A stretch of 64,000 nt of DNA from contig NZ_PDCM01000002.1 in assembly GCF_008634025.1 (NCBI RefSeq), positions 2,691,001 through 2,755,000 on the forward strand, read 5' to 3'. Below are positions 14,742-23,605 of this stretch, in pieces. A program made the translations under genes and the position numbers. Within the stretch, counting starts at the first letter, position 1. The number at the start of each line of letters is the position of its first letter. The notes under the pieces are model-generated. The model saw nothing but the letters and a program-made list of their open reading frames with translations. It searched no databases and was not told where the DNA came from. The stretch comes from Streptomyces albofaciens JCM 4342. Its GTDB lineage: Bacteria; Actinomycetota; Actinomycetes; Streptomycetales; Streptomycetaceae.

Positions 14742-16220
14742 TTACGCCCCCAGCTTCGCCAGCGCCGCGTCGATCCGTGCGAGCGTGCGCTCCTTGCCCA
14801 GGATTTCCAGGGACTCGAAGAGCGGGAGGCCGACCGTGCGGCCGGTGACGGCCACGCGGACCGGGGCCTGGGCCTTGCCGAGCTTGAGGCCGTGCTCCTC
14901 GCCTGCCGCCAGGACGGCCTGCTTGAGGGAGTCGGGGCTGGACCAGTCGGCGCCCGAGAGCTTTTCGCGGGCGGTGGTGAGGAGGGCCACCGGGTCGCCC
15001 TTCATCGCCTTGGCCCAGGACGCCTCGTCCTCGACCGGCTCCTTGCGGAACAGGAAGTCGACGTTGGCGGTGATGTCGGAGAGGACCGTCAGGCGGGTCT
15101 GCGCGTGGGGCGCGATGGCCTGCCAGGCGGCCTCGTCGAAGTCGGCCGGGTCCCAGTTGGCGTGGGGGGCCTGGAGCCAGGGGCGGCAGGCCTCGGCGAA
15201 GGCCTTCGGGTCGAGGCGGCGGATGTGGTCGGCGTTGATCGCCTCGGCCTTCTTCAGGTCGAAACGGGCCGGGTTGGCGTTCACGTCGGCGATGTCGAAG
15301 GCCGCGACCATCTCGTCGATCGAGAAGACGTCCTGGTCGGCGGAGAAGGACCAGCCGAGGAGGGAGAGGTAGTTGAGGAGGCCCTCGGGGAGAAAGCCGC
15401 GCTCGCGGTAGAGGTTGAGGGACGCCTGCGGGTCGCGCTTCGAGAGCTTCTTGTTGCCCTCGCCCATGACGTAGGGGAGGTGGCCGAAGAGCGGGATCGA
15501 CTTGGCGATGCCCAGCTCGATCAGGGCCTTGTAGAGGGCCACCTGGCGCGGGGTGGAGGAGAGCAGGTCCTCGCCGCGCAGGACGTGGGTGATCTCCATC
15601 AGGGCGTCGTCGACCGGGTTGACCAGGGTGTACAGCGGCGCGCCGTTGGCGCGGAGGATGCCGTAGTCGGGCACGTTCTCCGGGGTGAAGGTCAGCTCGC
15701 CGCGGACCAGGTCCGTGAAGGTGATCGGCTCGTCCGGCATCCGGAAGCGGACGATCGGCTCGCGGCCCTCGGCCTCGTACGCGGTGATCTCGTCGGCGGT
15801 CAGCGCGCGGCACTTGCCGTCGTACCCGGAGGGCTTGCCGGCGGCGCGGGCGGCCTCGCGGCGGGCGTCCAGCTCCTCGGTGGAGCAGTAGCACTTGTAC
15901 GCGTGGCCGGCGTCCAGCAGCTTCTGCGCGACGTCCTTGTAGAGGTCCATGCGCTGGGACTGCCGGTACGGCGCGTGGGGGCCGCCGACCTCGGGGCCCT
16001 CGTCCCAGTCCAGGCCCAGCCAGCGCATCGAGTCGAGCAGCTGGTTGTAGGACTCCTCGGAGTCGCGGGCCGCGTCGGTGTCCTCGATGCGGAAGACCAT
16101 CGTGCCCTGGGTGTGCCGGGCGAAGGCCCAGTTGAACAGGGCGGTGCGGACCAGGCCCACGTGGGGGTTGCCGGTCGGGGAGGGACAGAAACGGACGCGG
16201 ACGGGGGTCGCGTTAGCCAC
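14742..16220 (-). CDS. gltX: Glutamyl-tRNA synthetase
   Basis: This 492-residue class I synthetase charges tRNA-Glu and, in bacteria lacking a glutaminyl-tRNA synthetase, also mischarges tRNA-Gln for later amidation. The HIGH-type motif is [13 protein letters not shown] near residue 14, a zinc-like [14 protein letters not shown] insertion lies near 105, and the KMSKS-type motif is NKKLSKRD near residue 260. The C-terminal third is the helical anticodon-binding domain. Its start overlaps the FAH-family stop by 8 bases, so the two are co-transcribed. A tRNA unit consisting only of Glu and Gln genes lies 3.2 kb away. Confidence 0.97.
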   Translation of the reverse strand: MANATPVRVRFCPSPTGNPHVGLVRTALFNWAFARHTQGTMVFRIEDTDAARDSEESYNQLLDSMRWLGLDWDEGPEVGGPHAPYRQSQRMDLYKDVAQKLLDAGHAYKCYCSTEELDARREAARAAGKPSGYDGKCRALTADEITAYEAEGREPIVRFRMPDEPITFTDLVRGELTFTPENVPDYGILRANGAPLYTLVNPVDDALMEITHVLRGEDLLSSTPRQVALYKALIELGIAKSIPLFGHLPYVMGEGNKKLSKRDPQASLNLYRERGFLPEGLLNYLSLLGWSFSADQDVFSIDEMVAAFDIADVNANPARFDLKKAEAINADHIRRLDPKAFAEACRPWLQAPHANWDPADFDEAAWQAIAPHAQTRLTVLSDITANVDFLFRKEPVEDEASWAKAMKGDPVALLTTAREKLSGADWSSPDSLKQAVLAAGEEHGLKLGKAQAPVRVAVTGRTVGLPLFESLEILGKERTLARIDAALAKLGA

Positions 16221-17001
16221 GCTTGATCACCTTGTTGGTGAGAGTGCCGATGCCTTCGATGTGGACGGCGACCTCGTCGCCGTCCTGGAGGGGGCCGACC
16301 CCGGCCGGGGTGCCCGTGAGGACGACGTCGCCGGGGAGCAGCGTCATCGCCTCGGTGATGTGCACGATCAGGTCCTCGACGGAGCGGACCATCTCACTGG
16401 TGCGGCCGAGCTGGCGTTGCTCGCCGTTGACGGTGCACATGATCGTCAGGTCGCCGGGGTCCAGCTCCGTCTCGACCCAGGGGCCGAGCGGGCAGGAGGT
16501 GTCGAAGCCCTTGGCCCGCGCCCACTGGGGCTCGCGCTGCTGCACGTCGCGCGCGGTGATGTCGTTGGCGCAGGTGTAGCCGAGGATGACGTCCTTGACG
16601 CGCTCGCGCGGGACCTCGCGGCACATCCGTCCGATGACGACGGCGAGCTCCGCCTCGTGGTGGACCTCCTGGGAGAAGGAGGGGTACTGCACCGGGTCGC
16701 CGGGGCCGATCACCGAGGTGGAGGGCTTGAAGAAGGTGACCGGCACGTCCGGGACCTCGTTGCCCAGCTCGCGCGCGTGTTCGGCGTAGTTGCGGCCGAC
16801 CGCGACGACCTTGTTGGGCAGGACGGGGGGCAGCAGGCGGACCTTGTCCAAGGGGACCTTGTGGCCCGAGCGCTCGAATTCGGCGAAAGGGTGTCCCTTG
16901 ATGACGTCGATCTCGTCGCCGTCGAGGACGCCGAAGCCGACGTTGCCGTCGATGGAGAATCTGGCGATGCGCACGGGTTGCCGCTGCCCCTCATTGATCA
17001 C
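16213..17001 (-). CDS. Fumarylacetoacetate hydrolase-family protein
   Basis: This 262-residue protein has the FAH catalytic fold. [17 protein letters not shown] carries the conserved N-terminal motif near residue 68, [20 protein letters not shown] contains the metal-binding E-x-E-type acid residues and histidines near 105, and [20 protein letters not shown] follows near 150, with [15 protein letters not shown] at the end. Relatives hydrolyse or decarboxylate acylpyruvates such as 5-carboxymethyl-2-oxo-hex-3-ene-dioate, but the true substrate cannot be assigned. It lies upstream of and overlapping gltX. Confidence 0.88.
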   Translation of the reverse strand: MINEGQRQPVRIARFSIDGNVGFGVLDGDEIDVIKGHPFAEFERSGHKVPLDKVRLLPPVLPNKVVAVGRNYAEHARELGNEVPDVPVTFFKPSTSVIGPGDPVQYPSFSQEVHHEAELAVVIGRMCREVPRERVKDVILGYTCANDITARDVQQREPQWARAKGFDTSCPLGPWVETELDPGDLTIMCTVNGEQRQLGRTSEMVRSVEDLIVHITEAMTLLPGDVVLTGTPAGVGPLQDGDEVAVHIEGIGTLTNKVIKRG

Positions 17002-17060
17002 TGGCCGGAGTTGACACTTTCAGGCTATCGCGGGGCCGCGGCCGGCCCGCCTCCCCTTTG

Positions 17061-17294
17061 CTATACGGCCGTGTCCGCGGTCCGGTCCGGCGCGGCGGCC
17101 GGCGCGGGAACGGTGTGCGGCGCGGGGGCGTCCTTGAGGACGGTGCGGCGCGGGTTGGCGGTCTGCGTGGGCAGTTCGACGGCGTGCTCCGGCGCCTCGG
17201 CCACGGTGCTCTGGAGCTCGTCGGCATCCTTGAGATGCGCGAGGGTGGTGCGCCGCGGGTTGGCTATGTTGCGGAACATCATCGTGGTCTTCAC
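17061..17294 (-). CDS. Small protein with two ANPRRT motifs, unknown function
   Basis: This 77-residue protein starts at GTG 17294 (MKTTMMFRN) with ATG alternatives four and five codons in. It contains the motif twice: IANPRRTTLAHLKDA at residues 10-24 and TANPRRTVLKDA at about 45-56. The rest is Pro/Ala-rich and low in complexity, with no cysteine, no signal peptide and no membrane segment. The two RRT sites resemble basophilic kinase target sites. It lies 59 bases downstream-to-upstream from the FAH gene and 614 bases from conservon 1. No family is recognised. Confidence 0.65.
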   Translation of the reverse strand: MKTTMMFRNIANPRRTTLAHLKDADELQSTVAEAPEHAVELPTQTANPRRTVLKDAPAPHTVPAPAAAPDRTADTAV

Positions 17295-17908
17295 TGCTCG
17301 GGCCTCGCGTAGGGACGTCGGGAAACAGGGCCGGCCGGGGCAAAGTTCCGGGATTACGGCCTTGTCATTTCGGGCAACTGTGTAAAGCGTCAGGCTAAGC
17401 GCGCTATTCCCCGCGGCGCTTCGGGAAAGTCGGCCGGAAGCCTGTGAGTTTGCTCACGAAGTGTGTGACAAATGCCGCATTTCCCATGATCAACATCCAC
17501 GGGCGAAACGGACATTGCTGGATTGAAGCCCATGTTCCGCTCCCGATCACCGCACCTGGGACAGGGGTCACGCGTGAGCGACTCGCGGACATAAGTCCGT
17601 TATCAGCCACGTCACTCTCTACACATGGTGACGTGTCCCGTACATTGCGTCACGCATGTCCCAGGGGGCCGCACCGCCCTTGTTGGAGATCCGGCACTGT
17701 GCTGGAATTCCACGGACCGCCGCAGGTATCCGCCGGACGGCGCGCAGGGGGCGCAGCGAAGCGCCGCGCGGTGGTGCCGCTCTCTCGGCCAGAGGGAGCA
17801 GCTCGCCGGTCACTCACGACCGCCAAATGGGGACCCCGGTCCCCTACGACTCGACAACCGTCCCGCCGTTGACGCGGTGGGACGCCTGGTCCAGAGGTTG
17901 CGACGCTA
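17295..17908. other. 614-base gene-free region upstream of conservon 1
   Basis: The region separates the NPRRT gene from cvnA1. The part at 17340-17600 has a lower GC content than its surroundings and no convincing gene; the frames read here lack codon bias. It holds the CACGTCAC inverted repeat described separately and a shorter TGCG/CGCA repeat near 17644. The cvnA1 promoter probably lies in its right half. Confidence 0.6.
17608..17635. promoter_or_regulatory. Perfect 8-bp inverted repeat upstream of cvnA1
   Basis: CACGTCAC at 17608-17615 and GTGACGTG at 17628-17635 are perfect inverted repeats with a 12-base spacer, about 275 bases before the cvnA1 start. Each arm contains the palindromic CACGT-type core. 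It is a candidate regulator site; no regulator is assigned. Confidence 0.4.
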
Positions 17909-20900
17909 GTGCAGGGACGTTTCAAGAGGGATGGCATGGGGTCTCCCCAGGCCCGCCAGGGCCAAGGGGAAGCTGCGGCGGACCCGGAGCTGCGCGGCGG
18001 GAGCGACCGCGCCTCCTCGCCCCAGCATGGCCCGGGCACCGGCCCGGCCATCGGCGGTGACACCGCCGACGCCGCGCCGAAGCCGGCCAAGGACGCCAAG
18101 GAGCCGAGCGGCCCCGGCGCGCGCATCGCCATGCGCAACTGGCGCATCAGCACCCGCCTGGTCTCCCTGCTGGCGCTCCCCGTCATCGCCGCGACCACGC
18201 TGGGCGGCATGCGCATCAACACGTCGCTGGACAACATCGACCAGCTCGACAAGATGCAGCTGCTCACCGAGATGACGCGGCAGGCCACCGAGCTGGCCGA
18301 CGCGCTCCAGGTCGAGCGGGACAAGTCGGCCGGTCCGATCGCGGGCAGCGGCAACGTCAAGGACGACGCCAACGTCGTCGCGCCGCGCGAGGGCACCGAC
18401 CGCGCGAAGCTGGCGTTCAACAAGGCCACCGGCAGCATCCAGCGCGACGACCCGGCGATGGCCGGCGTGCAGGCGACCCTGCTGGACATCGGGCGTCAGC
18501 TCAACACGCTCAACGAGATCCGCAACAACGCGTACAAGGACGCCGACAACTCCGCGCGTACGGTCAGCAGCTACAACCAGCTGATCAACTCGCTGCTCGC
18601 ACTGTCCCAGGACATGGCGCAGGCGACCAGCAACCCCGAGATGATCCGCGCGACCCGTGCGCTGGCGGCGTTCTCCTCCGCCAAGGAGTACGCGTCGATG
18701 CAGCGCGCGATCGTCAGCGCCGGTCTCGCGCACAAGGGCCGCCCACAGTTGTCCGACAACGACCGGCTGGCCGGCCGTACCGCCGAGGACAACGAGAAGG
18801 CGGCCCGCGACCGCTTCTCCCAGATCTCCGAGGGCGCCAGCGACCTCACCAAGGGCCTGGACGGCAACAACGACGACATCAAGGCGGCCGTCGCCTTCGC
18901 GCACCGGGCGTTCGCCAGCGAGGGCGGCATCCGCAGCGAGGACTACAAGTACCTCGACTGGTACGACACCGACACCGTCAAGATCGACGAGATGTCGAAG
19001 ATCGAGAGCTCGCTGCTCTCGCAGATGGAGCAGAAGTCCCGCGAGCTGCGCAACGACGCGACGCGCGAAGCGATCATCAACGGTGCGCTGATCCTGCTGG
19101 TCCTCGGCATCTCGCTGGTCGGCGCCTTCGTCGTGTCCCGGTCCATGGTGCGTTCGCTGCGCCGCCTCCAGGACACCGCGCAGAAGGTCTCCCAGGAGCG
19201 CCTGCCCGAGCTGGTCAAGCAGCTGTCCGAGTCGGACCCGCAGGACGTGGACACCTCCGTGGAGTCGGTCGGCGTGCACAGCCGCGACGAGATCGGCAAG
19301 GTGGCCGCGGCCTTCGACGACGTGCACCGCGAAGCCGTCCGCCTGGCGTCCGAGCAGGCGCTGCTGCGGGGCAACGTCAACGCGATGTTCACCAACCTCT
19401 CGCGCCGCAGCCAGGGCCTGATCCAGCGCCAGCTGTCGCTGATCTCCGAACTGGAGTCCCGCGAGGCCGACCCGGACCAGCTGTCCTCGCTGTTCAAGCT
19501 GGACCACCTGGCGACCCGTATGCGCCGTAACGGTGAGAACCTCCTCGTCCTCGCGGGCGAGGAGCCGGGCCGCCGCTGGACGCGCCCGGTCCCGCTGGTC
19601 GACGTGTTGCGCGCCGCCGCCTCCGAGGTGGAACAGTACGAGCGCATCGAACTGAGCGCGGTCCCGCAGACCGAGGTCGCCGGCCGGGTCGTCAACGACC
19701 TCGTCCACCTCCTCGCCGAGCTGCTGGAGAACGCCACCTCCTTCTCCTCGCCGCAGACCAAGGTCAAGGTGACCGGTCACGCGCTGCCCGACGGCCGCGT
19801 CCTGGTCGAGATCCACGACACCGGCATCGGCCTGTCGCCCGAGGACCTGTCCGCGATCAACGAGCGGCTGGCCAGCCCGCCGACGGTGGACGTCTCGGTC
19901 TCCCGCCGCATGGGTCTGTTCGTGGTCGGCCGCCTGTCGCTGCGGCACGGCATCCGGATCCAGCTGCGGCCGTCCGACTCGGGCGGTACGACGGCGCTGG
20001 TCATGCTGCCGGTCGACGTCGCCCAGGGCGGCAAGAAGCCGCAGCCGGGCAAGGGCGGTCCGGGCGCCGGGCACGGCGAGGGCAAGCCCAGCACGCCGAA
20101 CGCCTCCGCCAACCGCCTCGCCGGCCTCCAGCCGCGCGGCCAGGTCGGCGCGGGCGGCGCGCGTCCGGCGCTGCCGGGCCGCGGCGGTCCGGGCGGCCAG
20201 GGCGGTCCGGGCGCCGGCGCGTTCGGTGCCCCGGGCGGCCGTACGGGCAACAACGCGCCCGGCGGCCCCGCGAAGACCGGCCCCGGCGCGGGCCAGCTGA
20301 GCGACGGACGTCCGGCGCTGCCGACGCGTGGCGCGCCGGCCGGCGCGAACACGGGCGCGGGTGCCGGTGACACCTCCCAGATGCCGACGGTCGCGCCGCC
20401 CACCGGCGCGCCGCACAACGACGAGCGCCCGCAGCTGCCGCAGCGCGGCGCGGCGGCGGAGCTGACCGGCGGTGCCGACACCGCCGGCGACGCCCCGCAG
20501 CCCGGCACCACGAGCTGGGGCGCCCGCCGCGAGCGCGGCGCCGCGGACGACTGGCCGATGGCGCCCCGCCAGGAGCAGGACCGGCCGCGCGGCCACGAGG
20601 AGCCGGAGACCGGCGGCTTCGCCCGCCCGGCGGCCGGCGGCCCCGGCGACACGGCCGAGTTCGCCCGTCCCGACTTCGACGCCCCGCCGCCCGCCGCGGA
20701 CGGCGCACAGGGCCGCGGCCCGGGCGACACCGGCGAGTTCGCCCGGCCGGACGCCTTCGGTACCGGCGCGCCGCAGCGTGGCGAGCAGACCACCGGTGAG
20801 TACGCGCTCCCCGCCGACCTGCGGAGCGAGTCCCCGCAGGGCCCCGGCGACACCGGGCAGTTCGCCCGCCCGGACGCCGGGTTCGGCGACCGCTCGTACG

Positions 20901-21670
20901 AGAACAACGGGTACGACGCCAACGCGGCCGGTGCCTTCGAAGGCGGCAGCGCCTTCGGCGGCGGCGTACCGCAGCAGCAGGGGGCCGGGACCACCGGCGA
21001 GTTCGCCCTGCCCGCCGACCTGCAGAGCGGGTCGCCGCAGGGCACCGGCGAGTTCGCGATGCCGGCCCAGGAGCGGGAGCGCCCGGCCGACGGCTCCGGC
21101 GACCTGCTCGGCGGCGGCTCGCCGGCCGGTCCGGGCGACGGCCGTACGCCGATCTTCGACACCATCGAGTCGAACTGGTTCAGCCACCCGGCCTCCGGCT
21201 CCGCCGTGCCGCAGCAGGCCGATGACGAGCCGGCCGCCCCGTCGGCGGAGCGCTCCGAGGCGCCGCCGCTGCCGCGCCGCGAGCCCGGCGCCGCGACCGG
21301 TGCCGCGTCCGGCGGTACGTCCGGCGCGGGCCTGAGCCTCAACGGGGCCGGCGCCGACGACCGCGGCCAGTGGCGCGCCTCGCCCAACGACGAGCGCTGG
21401 CGGCAGGCTGAGCAGCTGCGCCAGCCCGCCGCGGGCGGCGTCACCACCTCCGGGCTGCCCCGCCGCGTGCCGCGCGCCAACCTGGTCGCCGGCACCGCGC
21501 AGCAGCAGTCGAACCAGACCGGTCCGCAGGTCTCGCGTGCGCCCGACGACGTACGCGGCCGTCTGACCAACCTTCGCCGGGGTATCCAGCAAGGCCGTTA
21601 CCGGGCCGAGGAGAACGCCTCCACCGGCAACCACGGCATTGTCGACCCCACTCACCAGCAGGAGCGTTAG
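17909..21670 (+). CDS. cvnA1: Conservon 1 sensor, histidine kinase-like CvnA with nitrate/sulfonate-sensing-type N-terminus
   Basis: This 1253-residue membrane protein resembles a sensor kinase. A cytoplasmic N-terminus of 70 residues precedes a first membrane helix near 80-100 (LVSLLALPVIAATTLGG), an extracytoplasmic helical sensor domain to about 385, a second helix near 388-410 (ILLVLGISLVGAFVV), a HAMP-like linker and an ATPase domain at about 590-705 with N box LLAELLENATSFSSP, G1 DTGIGLS and G2 MGLFVVGRL. No canonical phospho-accepting His box is evident. The last 550 residues are a disordered Gly/Pro/Ala tail with repeated GDTGEFARPD-like motifs and a conserved end. CvnA proteins gate the CvnB-C-D complex. 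GTG start at 17909. Confidence 0.93.
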   Translation: MQGRFKRDGMGSPQARQGQGEAAADPELRGGSDRASSPQHGPGTGPAIGGDTADAAPKPAKDAKEPSGPGARIAMRNWRISTRLVSLLALPVIAATTLGGMRINTSLDNIDQLDKMQLLTEMTRQATELADALQVERDKSAGPIAGSGNVKDDANVVAPREGTDRAKLAFNKATGSIQRDDPAMAGVQATLLDIGRQLNTLNEIRNNAYKDADNSARTVSSYNQLINSLLALSQDMAQATSNPEMIRATRALAAFSSAKEYASMQRAIVSAGLAHKGRPQLSDNDRLAGRTAEDNEKAARDRFSQISEGASDLTKGLDGNNDDIKAAVAFAHRAFASEGGIRSEDYKYLDWYDTDTVKIDEMSKIESSLLSQMEQKSRELRNDATREAIINGALILLVLGISLVGAFVVSRSMVRSLRRLQDTAQKVSQERLPELVKQLSESDPQDVDTSVESVGVHSRDEIGKVAAAFDDVHREAVRLASEQALLRGNVNAMFTNLSRRSQGLIQRQLSLISELESREADPDQLSSLFKLDHLATRMRRNGENLLVLAGEEPGRRWTRPVPLVDVLRAAASEVEQYERIELSAVPQTEVAGRVVNDLVHLLAELLENATSFSSPQTKVKVTGHALPDGRVLVEIHDTGIGLSPEDLSAINERLASPPTVDVSVSRRMGLFVVGRLSLRHGIRIQLRPSDSGGTTALVMLPVDVAQGGKKPQPGKGGPGAGHGEGKPSTPNASANRLAGLQPRGQVGAGGARPALPGRGGPGGQGGPGAGAFGAPGGRTGNNAPGGPAKTGPGAGQLSDGRPALPTRGAPAGANTGAGAGDTSQMPTVAPPTGAPHNDERPQLPQRGAAAELTGGADTAGDAPQPGTTSWGARRERGAADDWPMAPRQEQDRPRGHEEPETGGFARPAAGGPGDTAEFARPDFDAPPPAADGAQGRGPGDTGEFARPDAFGTGAPQRGEQTTGEYALPADLRSESPQGPGDTGQFARPDAGFGDRSYENNGYDANAAGAFEGGSAFGGGVPQQQGAGTTGEFALPADLQSGSPQGTGEFAMPAQERERPADGSGDLLGGGSPAGPGDGRTPIFDTIESNWFSHPASGSAVPQQADDEPAAPSAERSEAPPLPRREPGAATGAASGGTSGAGLSLNGAGADDRGQWRASPNDERWRQAEQLRQPAAGGVTTSGLPRRVPRANLVAGTAQQQSNQTGPQVSRAPDDVRGRLTNLRRGIQQGRYRAEENASTGNHGIVDPTHQQER

Positions 21671-22093
21671 TTGAGTCCGATGAGCCAGGCGGCGCAGAAT
21701 CTGAACTGGTTGATCACCAACTTCGTGGACAACACCCCCGGTGTGTCCCACACGGTGGTGGTCTCCGCGGACGGACTGCTCCTCGCCATGTCCGAGGGCT
21801 TCCCGCGCGACCGGGCCGACCAGCTGGCCGCGGTGGCGTCCGGGCTGACCTCGCTGACCTCCGGTGCGTCCCGCATCTTCGAGGGCGGGAGTGTCAACCA
21901 GACCGTGGTGGAGATGGAGCGCGGCTTCCTCTTCATCATGTCCATCTCGGACGGATCGTCGCTGGCCGTACTGGCGCACCCGGAGTGCGACATCGGCCTC
22001 GTCGGCTACGAGATGGCCCTGCTGGTCGACCGCGCGGGCACGGTGCTGACGCCCGACCTGCGCGCCGAGCTCCAGGGCAGCCTGCTGCACTGA
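21671..22093 (+). CDS. cvnB1: Conservon 1 roadblock/LC7-domain protein CvnB
   Basis: This 140-residue roadblock protein contains NLNWLITNFVDNTPGVSHTV, VSADGLLLAMSEG and SIFEGG-type segments of the Roadblock/LC7 fold. CvnB proteins are adaptor or GTPase-activating-type partners of CvnD at the membrane. The start is TTG at 21671, immediately after the cvnA1 stop, with the ATG at 21680 as alternative. It differs from CvnB of conservon 2 at only about four residues, including SISDG versus SVSDG and a final His versus Asn. Confidence 0.92.
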   Translation: MSPMSQAAQNLNWLITNFVDNTPGVSHTVVVSADGLLLAMSEGFPRDRADQLAAVASGLTSLTSGASRIFEGGSVNQTVVEMERGFLFIMSISDGSSLAVLAHPECDIGLVGYEMALLVDRAGTVLTPDLRAELQGSLLH

Positions 22094-22190
22094 GTCCCGC
22101 CGAACGTCACGACCCGACCCACCGACCACCGTGCCGCACCCCCCACCGGCCCAACCCGACGACAGTCAGTTGTCCCGTCCGGAGGACCCC

Positions 22191-22601
22191 ATGACCCCGC
22201 CACCCGCCTCGCCCGGCCCGTACGGCGCCTACAGCCAAGCGCCGTACGGGGGCGAAGGTGACCAGCCGCTGGTCCGCCCGTACGCCATGACCGGAGGACG
22301 GACCCGGCCGCGCTACCAGCTCGCCATCGAGGCGCTGGTCAGCACCACCGCCGACCCGTCCCAGCTGCCCGGTCTGCTGCCGGAGCACCAGCGCATCTGC
22401 CACCTGACCCGCGAGGTGAAGTCGGTCGCCGAGGTCTCGGCGCTGCTGCACATCCCGCTGGGGGTGGCCCGCATCCTGGTCGCGGACCTGGCGGAGGCCG
22501 GCATGGTGGCGATCCACCAGCCGGGCGGCAGCACCGAGGCCGGCGGTACGCCCGATGTGACGCTGCTGGAAAGGGTGCTCAGTGGACTTCGCAAGCTCTG
22601 A
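22191..22601 (+). CDS. cvnC1: Conservon 1 DUF742-family protein CvnC
   Basis: This 136-residue protein has a short proline-rich N-terminus and then a DUF742 winged-helix-like domain with LVRPYAMTGGRTRPRY, LPEHQRICHL and VAEVSALLHIPLGVARILV. CvnC is the third component of the membrane complex. The ATG at 22191 has GGAGG 5 bases upstream, so the longer frame from 22131 is not used. It overlaps cvnD1 by 20 bases. Confidence 0.92.
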   Translation: MTPPPASPGPYGAYSQAPYGGEGDQPLVRPYAMTGGRTRPRYQLAIEALVSTTADPSQLPGLLPEHQRICHLTREVKSVAEVSALLHIPLGVARILVADLAEAGMVAIHQPGGSTEAGGTPDVTLLERVLSGLRKL

Positions 22602-23181
22602 CGGGGCCGGGCCCGCCGCCGCTCAGGGCGGCGGGTCCACCACCTCCGCGAAGATCGTGGTGGCGGGCGGCTTCGGCGTGGGCAAGACCACGTTCGTCGG
22701 GGCCGTCTCGGAGATCAACCCGCTGCGCACGGAGGCCGTGATGACCTCCGCCTCGGCGGGGATCGACGATCTGAGCCACGTGCAGGACAAGACCACGACG
22801 ACCGTGGCGATGGACTTCGGCCGCATCACGCTGGACCAGGACCTGATCCTGTACCTGTTCGGCACCCCCGGCCAGGACCGCTTCTGGTTCATGTGGGACG
22901 ACCTCGTCCGCGGCGCCATCGGCGCCGTCGTCCTGGTCGACACCCGCCGCCTCGCCGACTGCTTCCCCGCCGTCGACTACTTCGAGAACAGCGGCCTGCC
23001 CTTCGTCATCGCCCTCAACGGCTTCGACGGACACCAGCCCTACACCCCCGACGAAGTACGCGAAGCACTCCAGATCGGCCCCGACGCCCCGATCATCACC
23101 ACCGACGCCCGCCACCGCAGCGAAGCCAAGAGCGCCCTCATCACCCTCGTCGAACACGCCCTCATGGCCCGCCTGAAGTGA
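22582..23181 (+). CDS. cvnD1: Conservon 1 small GTPase-like protein CvnD
   Basis: This 199-residue Ras/MglA-like GTP-binding protein has the P-loop GGFGVGKTTF near residue 34, the G3-type FGTPGQDRFWFMW near 93, and the G4-type ALNGFDG in place of NKxD. It is the output protein of the conservon complex. The start is GTG at 22582, inside cvnC1. From 22804 to 23175 its DNA has no visible mismatch with cvnD2, while the 5' part differs at many sites. Confidence 0.93.
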   Translation: MDFASSDGAGPAAAQGGGSTTSAKIVVAGGFGVGKTTFVGAVSEINPLRTEAVMTSASAGIDDLSHVQDKTTTTVAMDFGRITLDQDLILYLFGTPGQDRFWFMWDDLVRGAIGAVVLVDTRRLADCFPAVDYFENSGLPFVIALNGFDGHQPYTPDEVREALQIGPDAPIITTDARHRSEAKSALITLVEHALMARLK

Positions 23182-23605
23182 CGCTTTCACGCCACCTCGC
23201 CGACAGGTAGGTTGCCCCGGGCAATGAGTACACCGGACCGGCGCCCCCGGGCGCCGGAAAGGTCGCGGGTGAGCGCCGGTTCCCGCGAGCCGCCACGGGA
23301 TCTGTGTCCTTGGCCACGCCGCCCGACGCGTTCATAACGTTTCGACAGAGAATTCACCCGCCGCCGATACCCGGCGCGCACACGCGGCTCCGCTGTGCGC
23401 ACATTTCTCTCGCATTTTGGCGCCGCTCGCCCTTAACGCCCCTTTTATCTGCGCCGCTCAGCGCGTTGCTCCGCTTTTGCCCAGTGTTTGGAACGCACGG
23501 TCCTGACGTGCTGAAATTCGCTGAACTCCGGAGTAGTAAGAGGCCCCGAAGAAAACGGCACGGCGCAAAAGGGCGCGGTGCCGGCGCCGAGAGGTTGTTG
23601 GTCGA
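23182..23605. other. 424-base gap between the two conservons
   Basis: No gene is supported. The region holds several AT-richer patches (ATAACGTTTCGACAGAGAATTC near 23333-23355 cut here by a G-rich start, and CCCCTTTTATC near 23440) likely to include the cvnA2 promoter. There is no clear terminator hairpin after cvnD1, so read-through between the conservons is possible. Confidence 0.45.

Noticed and set aside
17404..17610. 68-codon minus-strand frame in the gap before conservon 1
   Set aside because: Poor codon bias, no ribosome-binding site and no homology; treated as chance.
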